Source of the DNA: Terriglobales bacterium
GTDB taxonomy: Bacteria > Acidobacteriota > Terriglobia > Terriglobales > Acidobacteriaceae
Reading direction: 5' to 3'
NCBI GenBank assembly: GCA_035487355.1
Contig: DATHMF010000008.1
Coordinates: forward strand, 1-43,970
Length of the DNA: 43,970 bases
In this document: in pieces, positions 16,265 to 22,989 of the stretch
How the letters are laid out: the number at the start of each line of letters is the position of its first letter
Position numbering within the stretch: position 1 is the first letter of the stretch
The notes under the pieces: generated by a model
Seen by the model: the letters and a program-made list of their open reading frames with translations, nothing else
Databases searched by the model: none
What the model was told of the DNA's origin: nothing
Position numbers and translations under genes: made by a program

Positions 16265-17419
16265 CTACTGTGCGGGAGCGTAATAACCCTTACGCGTGCG
16301 CACGTGCAGCTTCTTGTTGTTTTGCGCCTCGATCTCAATGGCACGGTAATGACCGTCGGCGCGGAAGTCGGGCGGCTTATAAGCCAAAGCGTACTGGCTG
16401 CGCAGCTCTTCCTGGATCTCGGAGAAGGCGTTGGCAACGTCCTCAATCTTGAAGGGAAAGAAAACGCGCCCGCCGGTGGATTCGGCGATGTATTGCAAGA
16501 CCTTGTCTCCATGCAGAATCATGCCGCTGGTGTTGGTGCTGATGCTGTACACGATTACCTCGGCACGCTGCGCCATCTCCACGGCCTCATCGCGGGAGAC
16601 GCGGCTCTGATTATCTTCGCCGTCACTCACCAGGATGATCGCGCGCCGCTGCCCCGTGGGGCTGGCGGTCTTCATCAACTTGTCGCGGCAGGCCCAATAA
16701 ATGGCGTCGTACATGGCCGTGCCGCCGCCCGGGCGCAACATGCGCACGCCGTGCGAGAGCTTCTCGCTATCGTTGGTGAAATCCTGGGTGAGCTCGGCGG
16801 TGGTATCAAAGCCGACGATAAAGGCCATATCGGTTTTGGGCCGCACAATCTGGTTGAGAAACTCGATGGCCGCCTCCTGCTCAAACTTGAAGCGGTCGCG
16901 GATGGAGTTGCTGGCATCAATCAACAGCCCTACGCGCAGCGGCAGGTCGGTTTCGGGGCGGAACCCGTCGATTTTTTCTACCGGCTTGTGATCGTCGAGC
17001 ACATGAATATCATTCTGAGTAAGGTTCTTGATGAATTTTCCGTGCTTGTCGGTGACCGTGAAAATCAGGTTTACCTCGTTCACGCCGACGTGGATGGTTT
17101 CAGCAGTCGCGTTGTCCGGAATCGCCGACTGAGGCGGATTACCCGGAGCGTTGGAATTAGATGGAGCTGAGAGCGAATCGGCTTTCTGCTCCTGGGCTGC
17201 TGCGGCTTTCTGCTGCGCGCTTGCCGGTGTGGGTGCAGGTGCTGCCGGCTTGGCTTGCGGAGGCGGCGCTGGCGGTTTTTGCCGTTGCTGTTGTTCTACA
17301 AGCACGGCCGACGGGGCCGAAGGCAGTTGGTCAGAAGACTGCGCCAGGGCTGCGGTAGTAAGCGTTAATGACCCACAAAGAACGAGGGCACACGTTGTAA
17401 TGCGACAAACTGAGTGCAT
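16265..17419 (-). CDS. Secreted acidobacterial VWFA-related domain protein
   Basis: The frame opens at 17503, but ATG 17419 has AGGA 5 nt upstream and begins a good signal peptide (MHSVCRITTCALVLCG..LTTAALAQ). 384 residues. After a Pro/Ala/Gln-rich linker (about 35-100) comes a beta domain (VNEVNLIFTVTDKHGKFI) and a von Willebrand A domain with a complete MIDAS: DASNS, GGGTAMYDAI and SDGEDN. The pattern VxLVxVxVxDxxGxFVxxL before the VWA fold, and length, match the acidobacterial VWFA-related family (TIGR03436 type). Role probably in protein-protein adhesion in the periplasm or cell surface; the partner is unknown. Confidence 0.9.
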   Translation of the reverse strand: MHSVCRITTCALVLCGSLTLTTAALAQSSDQLPSAPSAVLVEQQQRQKPPAPPPQAKPAAPAPTPASAQQKAAAAQEQKADSLSAPSNSNAPGNPPQSAIPDNATAETIHVGVNEVNLIFTVTDKHGKFIKNLTQNDIHVLDDHKPVEKIDGFRPETDLPLRVGLLIDASNSIRDRFKFEQEAAIEFLNQIVRPKTDMAFIVGFDTTAELTQDFTNDSEKLSHGVRMLRPGGGTAMYDAIYWACRDKLMKTASPTGQRRAIILVSDGEDNQSRVSRDEAVEMAQRAEVIVYSISTNTSGMILHGDKVLQYIAESTGGRVFFPFKIEDVANAFSEIQEELRSQYALAYKPPDFRADGHYRAIEIEAQNNKKLHVRTRKGYYAPAQ

Positions 17420-17532
17420 GTTTTCCTGATTATAGCTGGGTTTTACTGCAAGAATTATAAATTCCCGGAAAAGAAAGCTGACATTACGAAAGGGCATATA
17501 CATAGATTCCAGCTCACGTGCAAAAAGGAATT

Positions 17533-18570
17533 TTATTCAGTGATGCTGCCGCGCAAAGCCGAGAGAAAACCTTCCAGTTCGGACGGCAGATCAGACCGTA
17601 AAGTGAGCAGCTTTGCGGTTCGCGGATGAAGAAATTCGATCTCGGCAGCGTGCAGAAAATTTCTTGGCAGTGGCTTCAGGGCTTTGATTGTGCCTTGCTT
17701 TTGGTTCTGGCCCTTGTATTCCCGGGCTGCGCCATAGAGAGCATCGCCCACCACGGGATGGCCGATGGAGGAAAGATGTACGCGGATCTGGTGGGTACGG
17801 CCGGTATCGATTTTGACCTCTAACAGCGCGAACTTGCCCCAGCGGGTGCGTATCCGCTCCAGCACTTTATAGTGAGAGAGAGCTTCGCGGCCCTGCTTCG
17901 TGCGCGTGGTCATGCGGGTGCGCCGCGCGCGGTCGCGGCCAATGGCAGCGGAAATCGTTCCGCTTTCCCGCTGCGGCCAGCCTTGCACCAGGGCAAGATA
18001 TTTTTTCTTCACCTTACGGTCAGAAAATTGTTCCGCCAGCTTGCGATGGGCTACGTCGCTCTTGGCCACCACAATCAAGCCGCTGGTCTCTTTATCTAAA
18101 CGATGCACAATTCCCGGCCGCAGTTCACCGCCGACCTGCGACAGCTTTTTGAAATGATGCAGCAGAGCGTTGACCAGAGTGCCGCGATTACGCGCCCGCT
18201 CACTTGTGCCCGCTCCAGCGTGCACCATCATGCCAGCAGGCTTATTAACGACGGCCAAAGAATCATCTTCATAAACAATGTCGAGAGGAATATCCTCCGG
18301 TTCGGCGTGCAGTGGGGGCAGTTTGATTTCGCCGATGAGGTTGATTTCATCGCCGCTCTCGACGGAGTAAGAGGGCTTTTGTTCTTTCCCATTGACCAGG
18401 ATTTGTTGTTGTGCAATGAGCTGCTGTACGCGGGTACGGCTCACATCGGGAATGCTTGCGGCCAGAAACTGGTCGAGCCGGCGTCCGGCGTGATCCGCGG
18501 AGACGGTAAATTTGCCGGCTGACGGATTGGTATCAGGTGCTCTAAGCTGAGATGGCTTGCTCTCAGGCAT
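17533..18570 (-). CDS. rluD: RluA/RluD-family 23S rRNA pseudouridine synthase
   Basis: 345 residues. N-terminal S4 RNA-binding domain (about 20-80: RRLDQFLAASIPDVSRTRVQQLI), then the catalytic domain with HRLDKETSGL (156-165; catalytic D159), YLALVQGWP and LEVKIDTGRTHQIRVHLSSIGHPVVGD. Converts uridines to pseudouridine in RNA; the S4-containing arrangement fits RluD (23S helix 69), though RluC/other RluA-type specificity cannot be excluded. It overlaps the end of lgt by 8 bp, so lgt-rluD form an operon. About 20 extra residues occur after the signature (KEYKGQNQKQ region). Confidence 0.92.
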   Translation of the reverse strand: MPESKPSQLRAPDTNPSAGKFTVSADHAGRRLDQFLAASIPDVSRTRVQQLIAQQQILVNGKEQKPSYSVESGDEINLIGEIKLPPLHAEPEDIPLDIVYEDDSLAVVNKPAGMMVHAGAGTSERARNRGTLVNALLHHFKKLSQVGGELRPGIVHRLDKETSGLIVVAKSDVAHRKLAEQFSDRKVKKKYLALVQGWPQRESGTISAAIGRDRARRTRMTTRTKQGREALSHYKVLERIRTRWGKFALLEVKIDTGRTHQIRVHLSSIGHPVVGDALYGAAREYKGQNQKQGTIKALKPLPRNFLHAAEIEFLHPRTAKLLTLRSDLPSELEGFLSALRGSITE

Positions 18571-19369
18571 GGGCTGGTGGTGCGGCGGGCTCGGGTTGGC
18601 GGCGGGGCATCCGCATCCACAACAAACCGCCGGCGATGACCATGAGAACGGAGATCAACTGCGTGGTCGTCATCAGACCGTTAAATACACTGCCACGGTC
18701 GGGGTCGCCGCGCAAAAATTCCAGAAAGTAACGGGCAATGCCGTAGAGGAACAAATACGTCCCGAAAATCTGGCCGTCAAATTTCTTGCGGCGGAAAAGC
18801 CACACCAGCAATGCGAAGTTGAACATCTCAACCAGGAATTCATAAATCTGTGTAGGATGCAGGGGAATCCCTAAAGGCGTTCCTGCAAGCTGGGCCAGAG
18901 GACTGGTGAAGGTCACGCCCCAGGGCAGATTGGTAGGTTTTCCGTAACAGCAGCCCGCGGCAAAACAGCCCAGACGGCCGATGGCATGACCCAGGGCAAG
19001 TCCGGGGGCGAAAACATCCATGGTCTTGAAAACCGGCATACGATGACGCAGCCCATAAACCAATCCGGCGGCAAGGGCGGCTACGACCCCGCCGGAAAAA
19101 ACTCCGGCTTGTTGCAGAAAGTTCAGGCTGAACAAGGCGGAAGGGTTGTGGACGTAGAAATCCCACTCATTAAGAACCAGCAGCAGCTTGGCGCCAATGA
19201 GGGCGGCAAAGATGCAAACAATCCCCAGGGACCAGGCGCGCTCGGGATCAATGCCTTCACGGCGCGCAAAACGGACCACGGTAAACAGCCCGATAATCAG
19301 CGCCAGGGCAACCAGCACACCATAGGTGGCCAGGCTGAAATGGCCGATTTGAAGGAGTCGGGGAAACAT
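18563..19369 (-). CDS. lgt: Prolipoprotein diacylglyceryl transferase
   Basis: Inner-membrane enzyme that moves diacylglycerol from phosphatidylglycerol to the lipobox Cys of prolipoproteins. 268 residues with about seven hydrophobic segments. The family signature HAIGRLGCFAAGCCYGKP lies at 128-145, including the essential His and Arg-containing GRxGCF. HPTQIYE and the C-terminal FLRGDPDRG are also conserved. Its 3' end overlaps rluD (8 bp). The 6S RNA candidate lies upstream with its own terminator-like T-run, so lgt probably has a separate promoter. A likely substrate (lipoprotein at 33822) is in the same window. Confidence 0.96.
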   Translation of the reverse strand: MFPRLLQIGHFSLATYGVLVALALIIGLFTVVRFARREGIDPERAWSLGIVCIFAALIGAKLLLVLNEWDFYVHNPSALFSLNFLQQAGVFSGGVVAALAAGLVYGLRHRMPVFKTMDVFAPGLALGHAIGRLGCFAAGCCYGKPTNLPWGVTFTSPLAQLAGTPLGIPLHPTQIYEFLVEMFNFALLVWLFRRKKFDGQIFGTYLFLYGIARYFLEFLRGDPDRGSVFNGLMTTTQLISVLMVIAGGLLWMRMPRRQPEPAAPPAHA

Positions 19370-19451
19370 GCGAGATGCTTATCAAGATTGTAACAAGAGG
19401 ATTACAGCAGGGAACGCTGATTTAGATGGCGACCAAGCGTATAGAGCCAGC

Positions 19452-19655
19452 AAAAAAACAAGCCGACCCACGGGGCCGTGAGGTGAGCCGCTAATGAACC
19501 TGTCGTTAGACAGTTTGGGCGCCCTCCGCAGCCCTTTAGGCATTTCCGCATGACGGAACATTGCGCACCAGGCCGATTCGAGTCGGGCTCCCGTTCATTT
19601 GAATGTTGGTTCAAATAACGGTTATCACCAGCACAAACTTAGCAGGCCGGCTCTT
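19452..19655 (-). ncRNA. ssrS: Candidate 6S RNA (SsrS)
   Basis: 6S RNA binds RNA polymerase holoenzyme by mimicking an open promoter. Read on the minus strand, about 204 nt fold as a rod. The closing stem is AGCCGGCC (19652-19645) with GGTCGGCT (19468-19461), followed by a T7 run (19458-19452). The next stem (GCTG.TGATAAC with GTTC.ATTAG.CGGC) leads to a large bubble whose 3' side carries a CTGTC-taac-GACAG hairpin. GGGAGCCC pairs with GGGCGCCC, and the tip is TTCCG-tcatg-CGGAA. Blocks such as TTTGAACCAACATT..GGGAGC and GCGGAAATGCCTAAAG resemble 6S RNAs I recall from other phyla. Position downstream of zapA (before the IS insertion) is the classical ssrS location. No protein frame fits. Confidence 0.75.
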
Positions 19656-19663
19656 ACATCGGG

Positions 19664-19692
19664 ATGCTAAAGAAATCCGAGGGAGATGGCAA
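19664..19692 (-). promoter_or_regulatory. Sigma-70 promoter of the 6S RNA candidate
   Basis: TTGCCA (19692-19687) and TAGCAT (19669-19664) are separated by 17 bp. The predicted transcript start is about 19655-19657, just before the closing stem. Confidence 0.65.
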
Positions 19693-19797
19693 GTGCTCCC
19701 GGAAAAAAGTTGGAACCAGAATTGCCGAAAATAAGCTCTTAAGCTTTTAGCCCTTAGCTAAAGGCTACCAGATATTGGCTGAATGCTGACCGCTGAG

Positions 19798-19805
19798 TGT
19801 TTTTA
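19798..19805. repeat. Left copy of the 8-bp target-site duplication
   Basis: TGTTTTTA abuts the left end of the element; the identical right copy is 22137-22144. The right copy contains the TAA stop (read on the minus strand, 22144-22142) of zapA. Confidence 0.92.
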
Positions 19806-19814
19806 GGTAGTGTC

Positions 19815-19997
19815 CTAACACTGTGTTGCTGGCCACGGTATTCCTTTGTCTCGGTGAGCGCGGAAAGAGTTTATAGCTGCTTCCAGTCTCTTCTTTCTAG
19901 CTTCCAAGTGTTTTAACTTCCGTTCTGCGTCCTCTATGGCCGTATCCCAAAGTTTGCTTTTTTTAGTGGAATTTTCTTGACTTTTACGCAATTGCAT
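19815..19997 (-). CDS. Small coiled-coil passenger protein of the IS element
   Basis: 60 residues, highly charged helical (DAERKLKHLEARKKRLEAAI), ending GIPWPATQC. The charged helix plus GxPWP end resembles small uncharacterised proteins I have seen next to transposases. The last codons and stop lie inside the left terminal repeat, so the element's end is part of the gene. The ribosome-binding site is weak (GAGA). Divergent from the winged-helix gene (35 bp apart), so a shared promoter region is likely. Function unknown. Confidence 0.5.
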   Translation of the reverse strand: MQLRKSQENSTKKSKLWDTAIEDAERKLKHLEARKKRLEAAINSFRAHRDKGIPWPATQC

Positions 19998-20031
19998 AAT
20001 ATTCTCGCATAAGTGATTGGTTTAAATTTAA

Positions 20032-20403
20032 ATGACTATTAACTCTTACAAAAACGCTTTGATTCAGGCACAAGCTGACCTTGAGCACGCAGCTAATAAG
20101 CGCGATGAATGGGTTATGGAAGTTGCTCGTTTGGAGCAACTGGTAAAGTCGCTTGAAGCTATGTGTGAACGCGGTAAAGATTCGACTAAGAAACCGGAAG
20201 AAATCGGAATACAGGAATTGGTTTTTACTTGTGTGCGTATGTCGCCTAAGCCAGTGACCGCCAAAGACGTTAAACGCCAGATTGAAGCGATTGGCTACGA
20301 TCTGGGGAAATATTCTAATCCGCTGGCAGTTATCCACGGGGCACTGAATAGACTGGCAGATTCCGACAGGATTACTCGCACTGGTGATGTTTTTACGAAG
20401 TAA
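20032..20403 (+). CDS. Passenger protein: coiled coil plus predicted winged helix
   Basis: 123 residues. N-terminal coiled coil (about 5-48: ALIQAQADLEHAANKRDEW, VARLEQLVKSLEAM), a short basic linker (DSTKKPEE), then about 60 residues with the helix-helix-strand pattern of a winged helix (IQELVFTCVRMSPKPVTAKD, VKRQIEAIGYDLGKYSNPLA, IHGALNRLADSDRI). DNA binding is inferred from this pattern only; it could be a transposition regulator or a host-function gene. It lies on the same strand as the transposase, separated by two hairpins. Confidence 0.7.
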   Translation: MTINSYKNALIQAQADLEHAANKRDEWVMEVARLEQLVKSLEAMCERGKDSTKKPEEIGIQELVFTCVRMSPKPVTAKDVKRQIEAIGYDLGKYSNPLAVIHGALNRLADSDRITRTGDVFTK

Positions 20404-20408
20404 ATACG

Positions 20409-20432
20409 AATGCCCCGCCGAAACGGGGCATT
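20409..20432. terminator. GC-rich hairpin after the winged-helix passenger gene
   Basis: Perfect 9-bp stem AATGCCCCG (20409-20417) / CGGGGCATT (20424-20432) with loop CCGAAA, six bases after the TAA. There is no T-run, so termination would be weak; it could be an attenuator or mRNA stabiliser. Confidence 0.5.
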
Positions 20433-20451
20433 CAGGAAGGATGAAACAACG

Positions 20452-20526
20452 ATGCTGAGACTCAAAATTATTATCCGCTTCGCTGCCGGTCAGACCGTGG
20501 AAATCACGGTTGAACCTCCACCCTAG
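20452..20526 (+). CDS. Possible 24-residue leader peptide between two hairpins
   Basis: ATG 20452 to TAG 20526 encodes a 24-residue peptide starting MLRLKIIIRFAAGQTVEI. AGGAAGG (20434-20440) is 11 nt upstream. The frame sits exactly between two GC-rich hairpins (20409-20432, 20549-20580) before the transposase gene. A leader-peptide or small-protein role is speculation; chance cannot be excluded at this length. Confidence 0.3.
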   Translation: MLRLKIIIRFAAGQTVEITVEPPP

Positions 20527-20548
20527 AAACTTAATGCTGTAACTAAGC

Positions 20549-20580
20549 GCCCCGCTTTCGGCTGGAACCGTCAGCGGGGC
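20549..20580. other. Second GC-rich hairpin upstream of the transposase
   Basis: GCCCCGCT (20549-20556) pairs with AGCGGGGC (20573-20580), with a CGG..CCG sub-stem in the loop. It shares the GCCCCGC arm with the hairpin at 20409. No T-run. It may limit read-through into, or translation of, the transposase mRNA. Confidence 0.5.
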
Positions 20581-20664
20581 TAATCCAAAGCACGGGATGA
20601 GCCGTACTCCAGACCCAAATTGAGTATAAGGCTTTTCCCATTCTGAAACAAGTGGAGAAAAGCC

Positions 20665-21615
20665 ATGACCTGCGTAAAATGCCAACACTCTAAAGTTAAG
20701 AAGTTTGGCCGCTACGGTAAGCACAGAATCCAACGTTACCGTTGCACTTCCTGCCGTACTACCTTTTCTGAATCCGATTCCAAGCCCCTTGGCAATATGC
20801 GGATTGAACAAGACGACGCTATCCGCGCCCTGCAATGCTTGCTGGAGGGCTGCTCTGTGCGCTCTACCGAGCGCCTTACCGGATTGCACCGTGACACTAT
20901 CCTGAGTCTTTTGGTTCTGGCAGGCGAGCGCAGCGCCCAATTGCTGGACGCTAGAATGCGGGAACTTACCTGCAAATTCATTCAGTGCGATGAAATCTGG
21001 ACGTTCTGCTTTAAGAAACAAAGACGAGTCCGAAAGGATGATGCTGCCGAAGTTGGCGACCAATGGGTTTTCGTGGCCATTGACGCGGAGACAAAACTGA
21101 TTCCGTCGTTTGTTGTAGGCAAACGCTCCAAGGGTACGACAGATATCCTGATTAACGATCTCGCGCAGCGTTTGACCAATCGCGTACAAATCACCACAGA
21201 CGGTTTTCGCTTTTACGTAAGCGCCATTGAGAACTCGTTTGGCGCTGACATTGATTTCGCGCAGCTTGTGAAGCTGTACGGCGACTATGGCCAACATGAC
21301 AGCGAAGCGAAATACTCCCCAAGCCCAATCATGGAGACGATATCCAAGATCAGACAGGGAGACCCTGACCCGGAGCATATCAGTACCAGCTATATCGAAA
21401 GACAGAATCTCACTATGCGAATGGCAATGAGACGGTTTACCAGATTGACCAATGCCTTCTCGAAGAAACTGGGCAATCTGAAAGCTGCCGTTGCTTTGCA
21501 TTTTGCTTTTTATAATTACTGTAGAATTCACAAAAGTTTGCGAGTAACGCCTGCTATGCAAGCGGGATTGACTGACCACGTTTGGACGCTTGCTGAGTTG
21601 CTGAGAGCGGCATAG
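20665..21615 (+). CDS. IS1-type DDE transposase
   Basis: 316 residues in a single frame (classic IS1 uses a frameshift of insA/insB; single-frame members exist, for example the ISMhu11-like group). N-terminal zinc finger CVKCQHSK..RYRCTSC (C3, C6, C27, C30), a helix-turn-helix-like region (LEGCSVRSTERLTGLHRDTI, 61-79), then a DDE core with D109 in QCDEIWTF, D179 in ITTDGFRFY and E245 in SYIERQNL. All three catalytic acids are present, so it is probably active. The family assignment rests on the DEIW/AIDAETKLIPSFVVGKR pattern. IS1595-type is the main alternative (also 8-bp duplications). Confidence 0.92.
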   Translation: MTCVKCQHSKVKKFGRYGKHRIQRYRCTSCRTTFSESDSKPLGNMRIEQDDAIRALQCLLEGCSVRSTERLTGLHRDTILSLLVLAGERSAQLLDARMRELTCKFIQCDEIWTFCFKKQRRVRKDDAAEVGDQWVFVAIDAETKLIPSFVVGKRSKGTTDILINDLAQRLTNRVQITTDGFRFYVSAIENSFGADIDFAQLVKLYGDYGQHDSEAKYSPSPIMETISKIRQGDPDPEHISTSYIERQNLTMRMAMRRFTRLTNAFSKKLGNLKAAVALHFAFYNYCRIHKSLRVTPAMQAGLTDHVWTLAELLRAA

Positions 21616-21642
21616 ACTTTAATCCCACGCTAGGAGATAGAG

Positions 21643-22098
21643 ATGGTGTCTTGCAACTTTGGATATTGGACGGAATGCCGTAAGTGTCACGCCAGAATGC
21701 TTCTGCTCGAACCCATCCTAGAAGGAACACTTCAACATCTAGGACGGTGGTCCAGGAACGACTGGTATATAAATCTTCTATGCCCAACATGCGGGCACGG
21801 ATACTTGCATTCCGAAACTCCACCGGGTGATACGGTGGTTGTTGATGATCCCGGTCCAGGCTTACACCCTCTTTCCCCCACCGTGTTTCGCGTTGTCTTT
21901 GAATGCGCCGGTAACAATTGCGAATCTCCCTTAATATGCCATGCATTTCGCGATACCAATGCGACTGTCGAATCCGTGATAGCAGAACTTCCAAAATGGG
22001 AGACCGCTGGTGTTGACTGTCGGTGCTTAAAGGGACACGCACCACGCCACCCGTTGCAATTCCGTAATCAGCCATTCTTTGTACCTCTATGGGAATAA
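21643..22098 (+). CDS. Passenger protein with several CxxC zinc-binding pairs
   Basis: 151 residues. Cys motifs: ECRKCHARM (near 11-19), LCPTCGHGY (near 46-54), FECAGNNCESPLIC (near 88-101), and CRCLKGH at the C-terminus. They suggest one or two zinc ribbons. No family recognised. A GGAGAT ribosome-binding site is at about 21631-21636, and the gene starts 28 bp after the transposase stop, so the two are probably cotranscribed. Confidence 0.7.
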   Translation: MVSCNFGYWTECRKCHARMLLLEPILEGTLQHLGRWSRNDWYINLLCPTCGHGYLHSETPPGDTVVVDDPGPGLHPLSPTVFRVVFECAGNNCESPLICHAFRDTNATVESVIAELPKWETAGVDCRCLKGHAPRHPLQFRNQPFFVPLWE

Positions 22099-22136
22099 TG
22101 CTGTATTTATCAGCAACACAGTGTTAGGACACTACC

Positions 22137-22144
22137 TGTTTTTA
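22137..22144. repeat. Right copy of the 8-bp target-site duplication, covering the zapA stop codon
   Basis: TGTTTTTA, identical to 19798-19805. On the minus strand it supplies the TAA of zapA, so the insertion left the reading frame and stop intact. Confidence 0.92.
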
Positions 22145-22459
22145 GCCTGCTTTGCGCGCACTTTCTTTCAACACCTCATCCAGCTTGCCGGAGAGCTGGT
22201 GGGCCCGTTCATTGTATTCGGAGGCGATGGCCTCATACTTGCGCTTGAGTAGATGATATTCGTCAGCAATATTAAGCGCTGCCAATACCGCCAGCCGCAA
22301 TGAATCCACGGTGGAAGTCTGTTCGGCAACGGTGCGCATCTTCAGATCTACGTAGTCGGCGAGGCTGAAGATGTAGTCGGGGTCGGTGCCGCGCAAGTTA
22401 TAAGGTTGGTCGTAAATTTCCACGCGCACGCTGGTGGCACTACCGTTTTGTTTGCTCAC
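22142..22459 (-). CDS. zapA: Cell division protein ZapA
   Basis: FtsZ-ring associated protein that bundles FtsZ filaments. 105 residues: VRVEIYDQPYNLRGTDPDYI beta-hairpin start, LADYVDLKMRTVAEQT, SLRLAVLAALNIADEYH, then a C-terminal coiled coil. These blocks are typical for ZapA. The gene ends exactly at the IS target site. In many bacteria ssrS (6S RNA) follows zapA; that arrangement was present here before the insertion. Confidence 0.93.
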   Translation of the reverse strand: MSKQNGSATSVRVEIYDQPYNLRGTDPDYIFSLADYVDLKMRTVAEQTSTVDSLRLAVLAALNIADEYHLLKRKYEAIASEYNERAHQLSGKLDEVLKESARKAG

Positions 22460-22561
22460 TCGTTTCTCCCTTGTGATGCAGCCTGGGCTGCACCGGAAAC
22501 GTGCTGGTTGATGCGGCGCACTCGATCCTGCGCTTCCGTCTTGCGGCTGGCGCTACTGTGA

Positions 22562-22858
22562 TTATCGCGCAGAATCGTCTGCCGTCAACGCATCAATTTG
22601 CTTGAGCATCTTTTCCACCCGGCTGCGGACCTCCTCGCGTTCGCGGCGCAGGGCCACAACCTCGCGGCGCAAGGACTCGGTCTCATCGTCGCGGCCGCCG
22701 ATCTGTTCGCGCAGCCGCCGGGCATCGCGCTCGGCCGCCGCCTGCCCCTCACGGGCCTGCTTCAGCAGCTCGATGGTGCGGTAAATCTTTTCTTCGAGGG
22801 CCTGGAAATCATCGGACGATGTGTTCACATCAACTTCGGAAACCACTTTGACAGACAT
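22562..22858 (-). CDS. Small coiled-coil protein, possibly ZapB-like
   Basis: 98 residues. Heptad-rich helix from about 18 to 90 (FQALEEKIYRTIELLKQARE, ESLRREVVALRREREEVRSR). It lies 102 bp upstream of zapA on the same strand, the place where ZapB-like coiled-coil division proteins are often found. Assignment rests on context and composition, since coiled coils give little family signal. Confidence 0.7.
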   Translation of the reverse strand: MSVKVVSEVDVNTSSDDFQALEEKIYRTIELLKQAREGQAAAERDARRLREQIGGRDDETESLRREVVALRREREEVRSRVEKMLKQIDALTADDSAR

Positions 22859-22989
22859 GGGAGAGTGTCCTTTAAAAGATTATGTGAGCGCAGTATAAAG
22901 CAGTGTGCAACGTAGAGCAATTGATTGTTGGAAATAGCTCTTAGCCCTTAGCCTTTAGCTCTTAAGGCTTCGAAGTTAGGAGCTAACAG
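22859..22989. repeat. Gap with CTTAGCCCTTAGC-type repeat
   Basis: Iterated AGCTCTTAGCCCTTAGCCTT with an inverted partner AGCTAACAGCTAAGAGCTT (22937-23001 area). A related unit (AAGCTCTTAAGCTTTTAGCC) is at about 19733-19760 beside the 6S promoter. Both belong to a dispersed intergenic repeat type. It lies between pheT and the zapB-like gene. Confidence 0.55.

Larger units (their letters stand above)
19806..22136 (+). mobile_element. Complete IS1-like insertion element with passenger genes (2331 bp)
   Basis: Perfect 26-bp terminal inverted repeats (19806-19831 and 22111-22136; ends GGTAGTGTCCTAACAC..). They are flanked by a perfect 8-bp target duplication TGTTTTTA (19798-19805 and 22137-22144). 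Inside are a small coiled-coil gene (minus), a winged-helix-like gene, two GC-rich hairpins with a 24-codon frame, a DDE transposase of IS1 type, and a zinc-ribbon gene. Ordinary IS1 members are about 0.7-1 kb, so over half of this element is extra cargo. Exact ends and duplication indicate a recent, intact insertion. Confidence 0.95.

Noticed and set aside
19452..19655. tmRNA, RNase P RNA or SRP RNA for the structured RNA
   Set aside because: No tRNA-like end or tag frame, no conserved RNase P core, no GGUCAGGUCCGGAA SRP loop; 6S layout fits best.
19984..21579. 531-codon minus-strand frame
   Set aside because: Antisense to the winged-helix gene and transposase of the IS element.
20665..21615. 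IS1595-family assignment for the transposase
   Set aside because: Kept as an alternative; DEIW and VAIDAETKLIPSF patterns look more like IS1-type, but a database search would decide.
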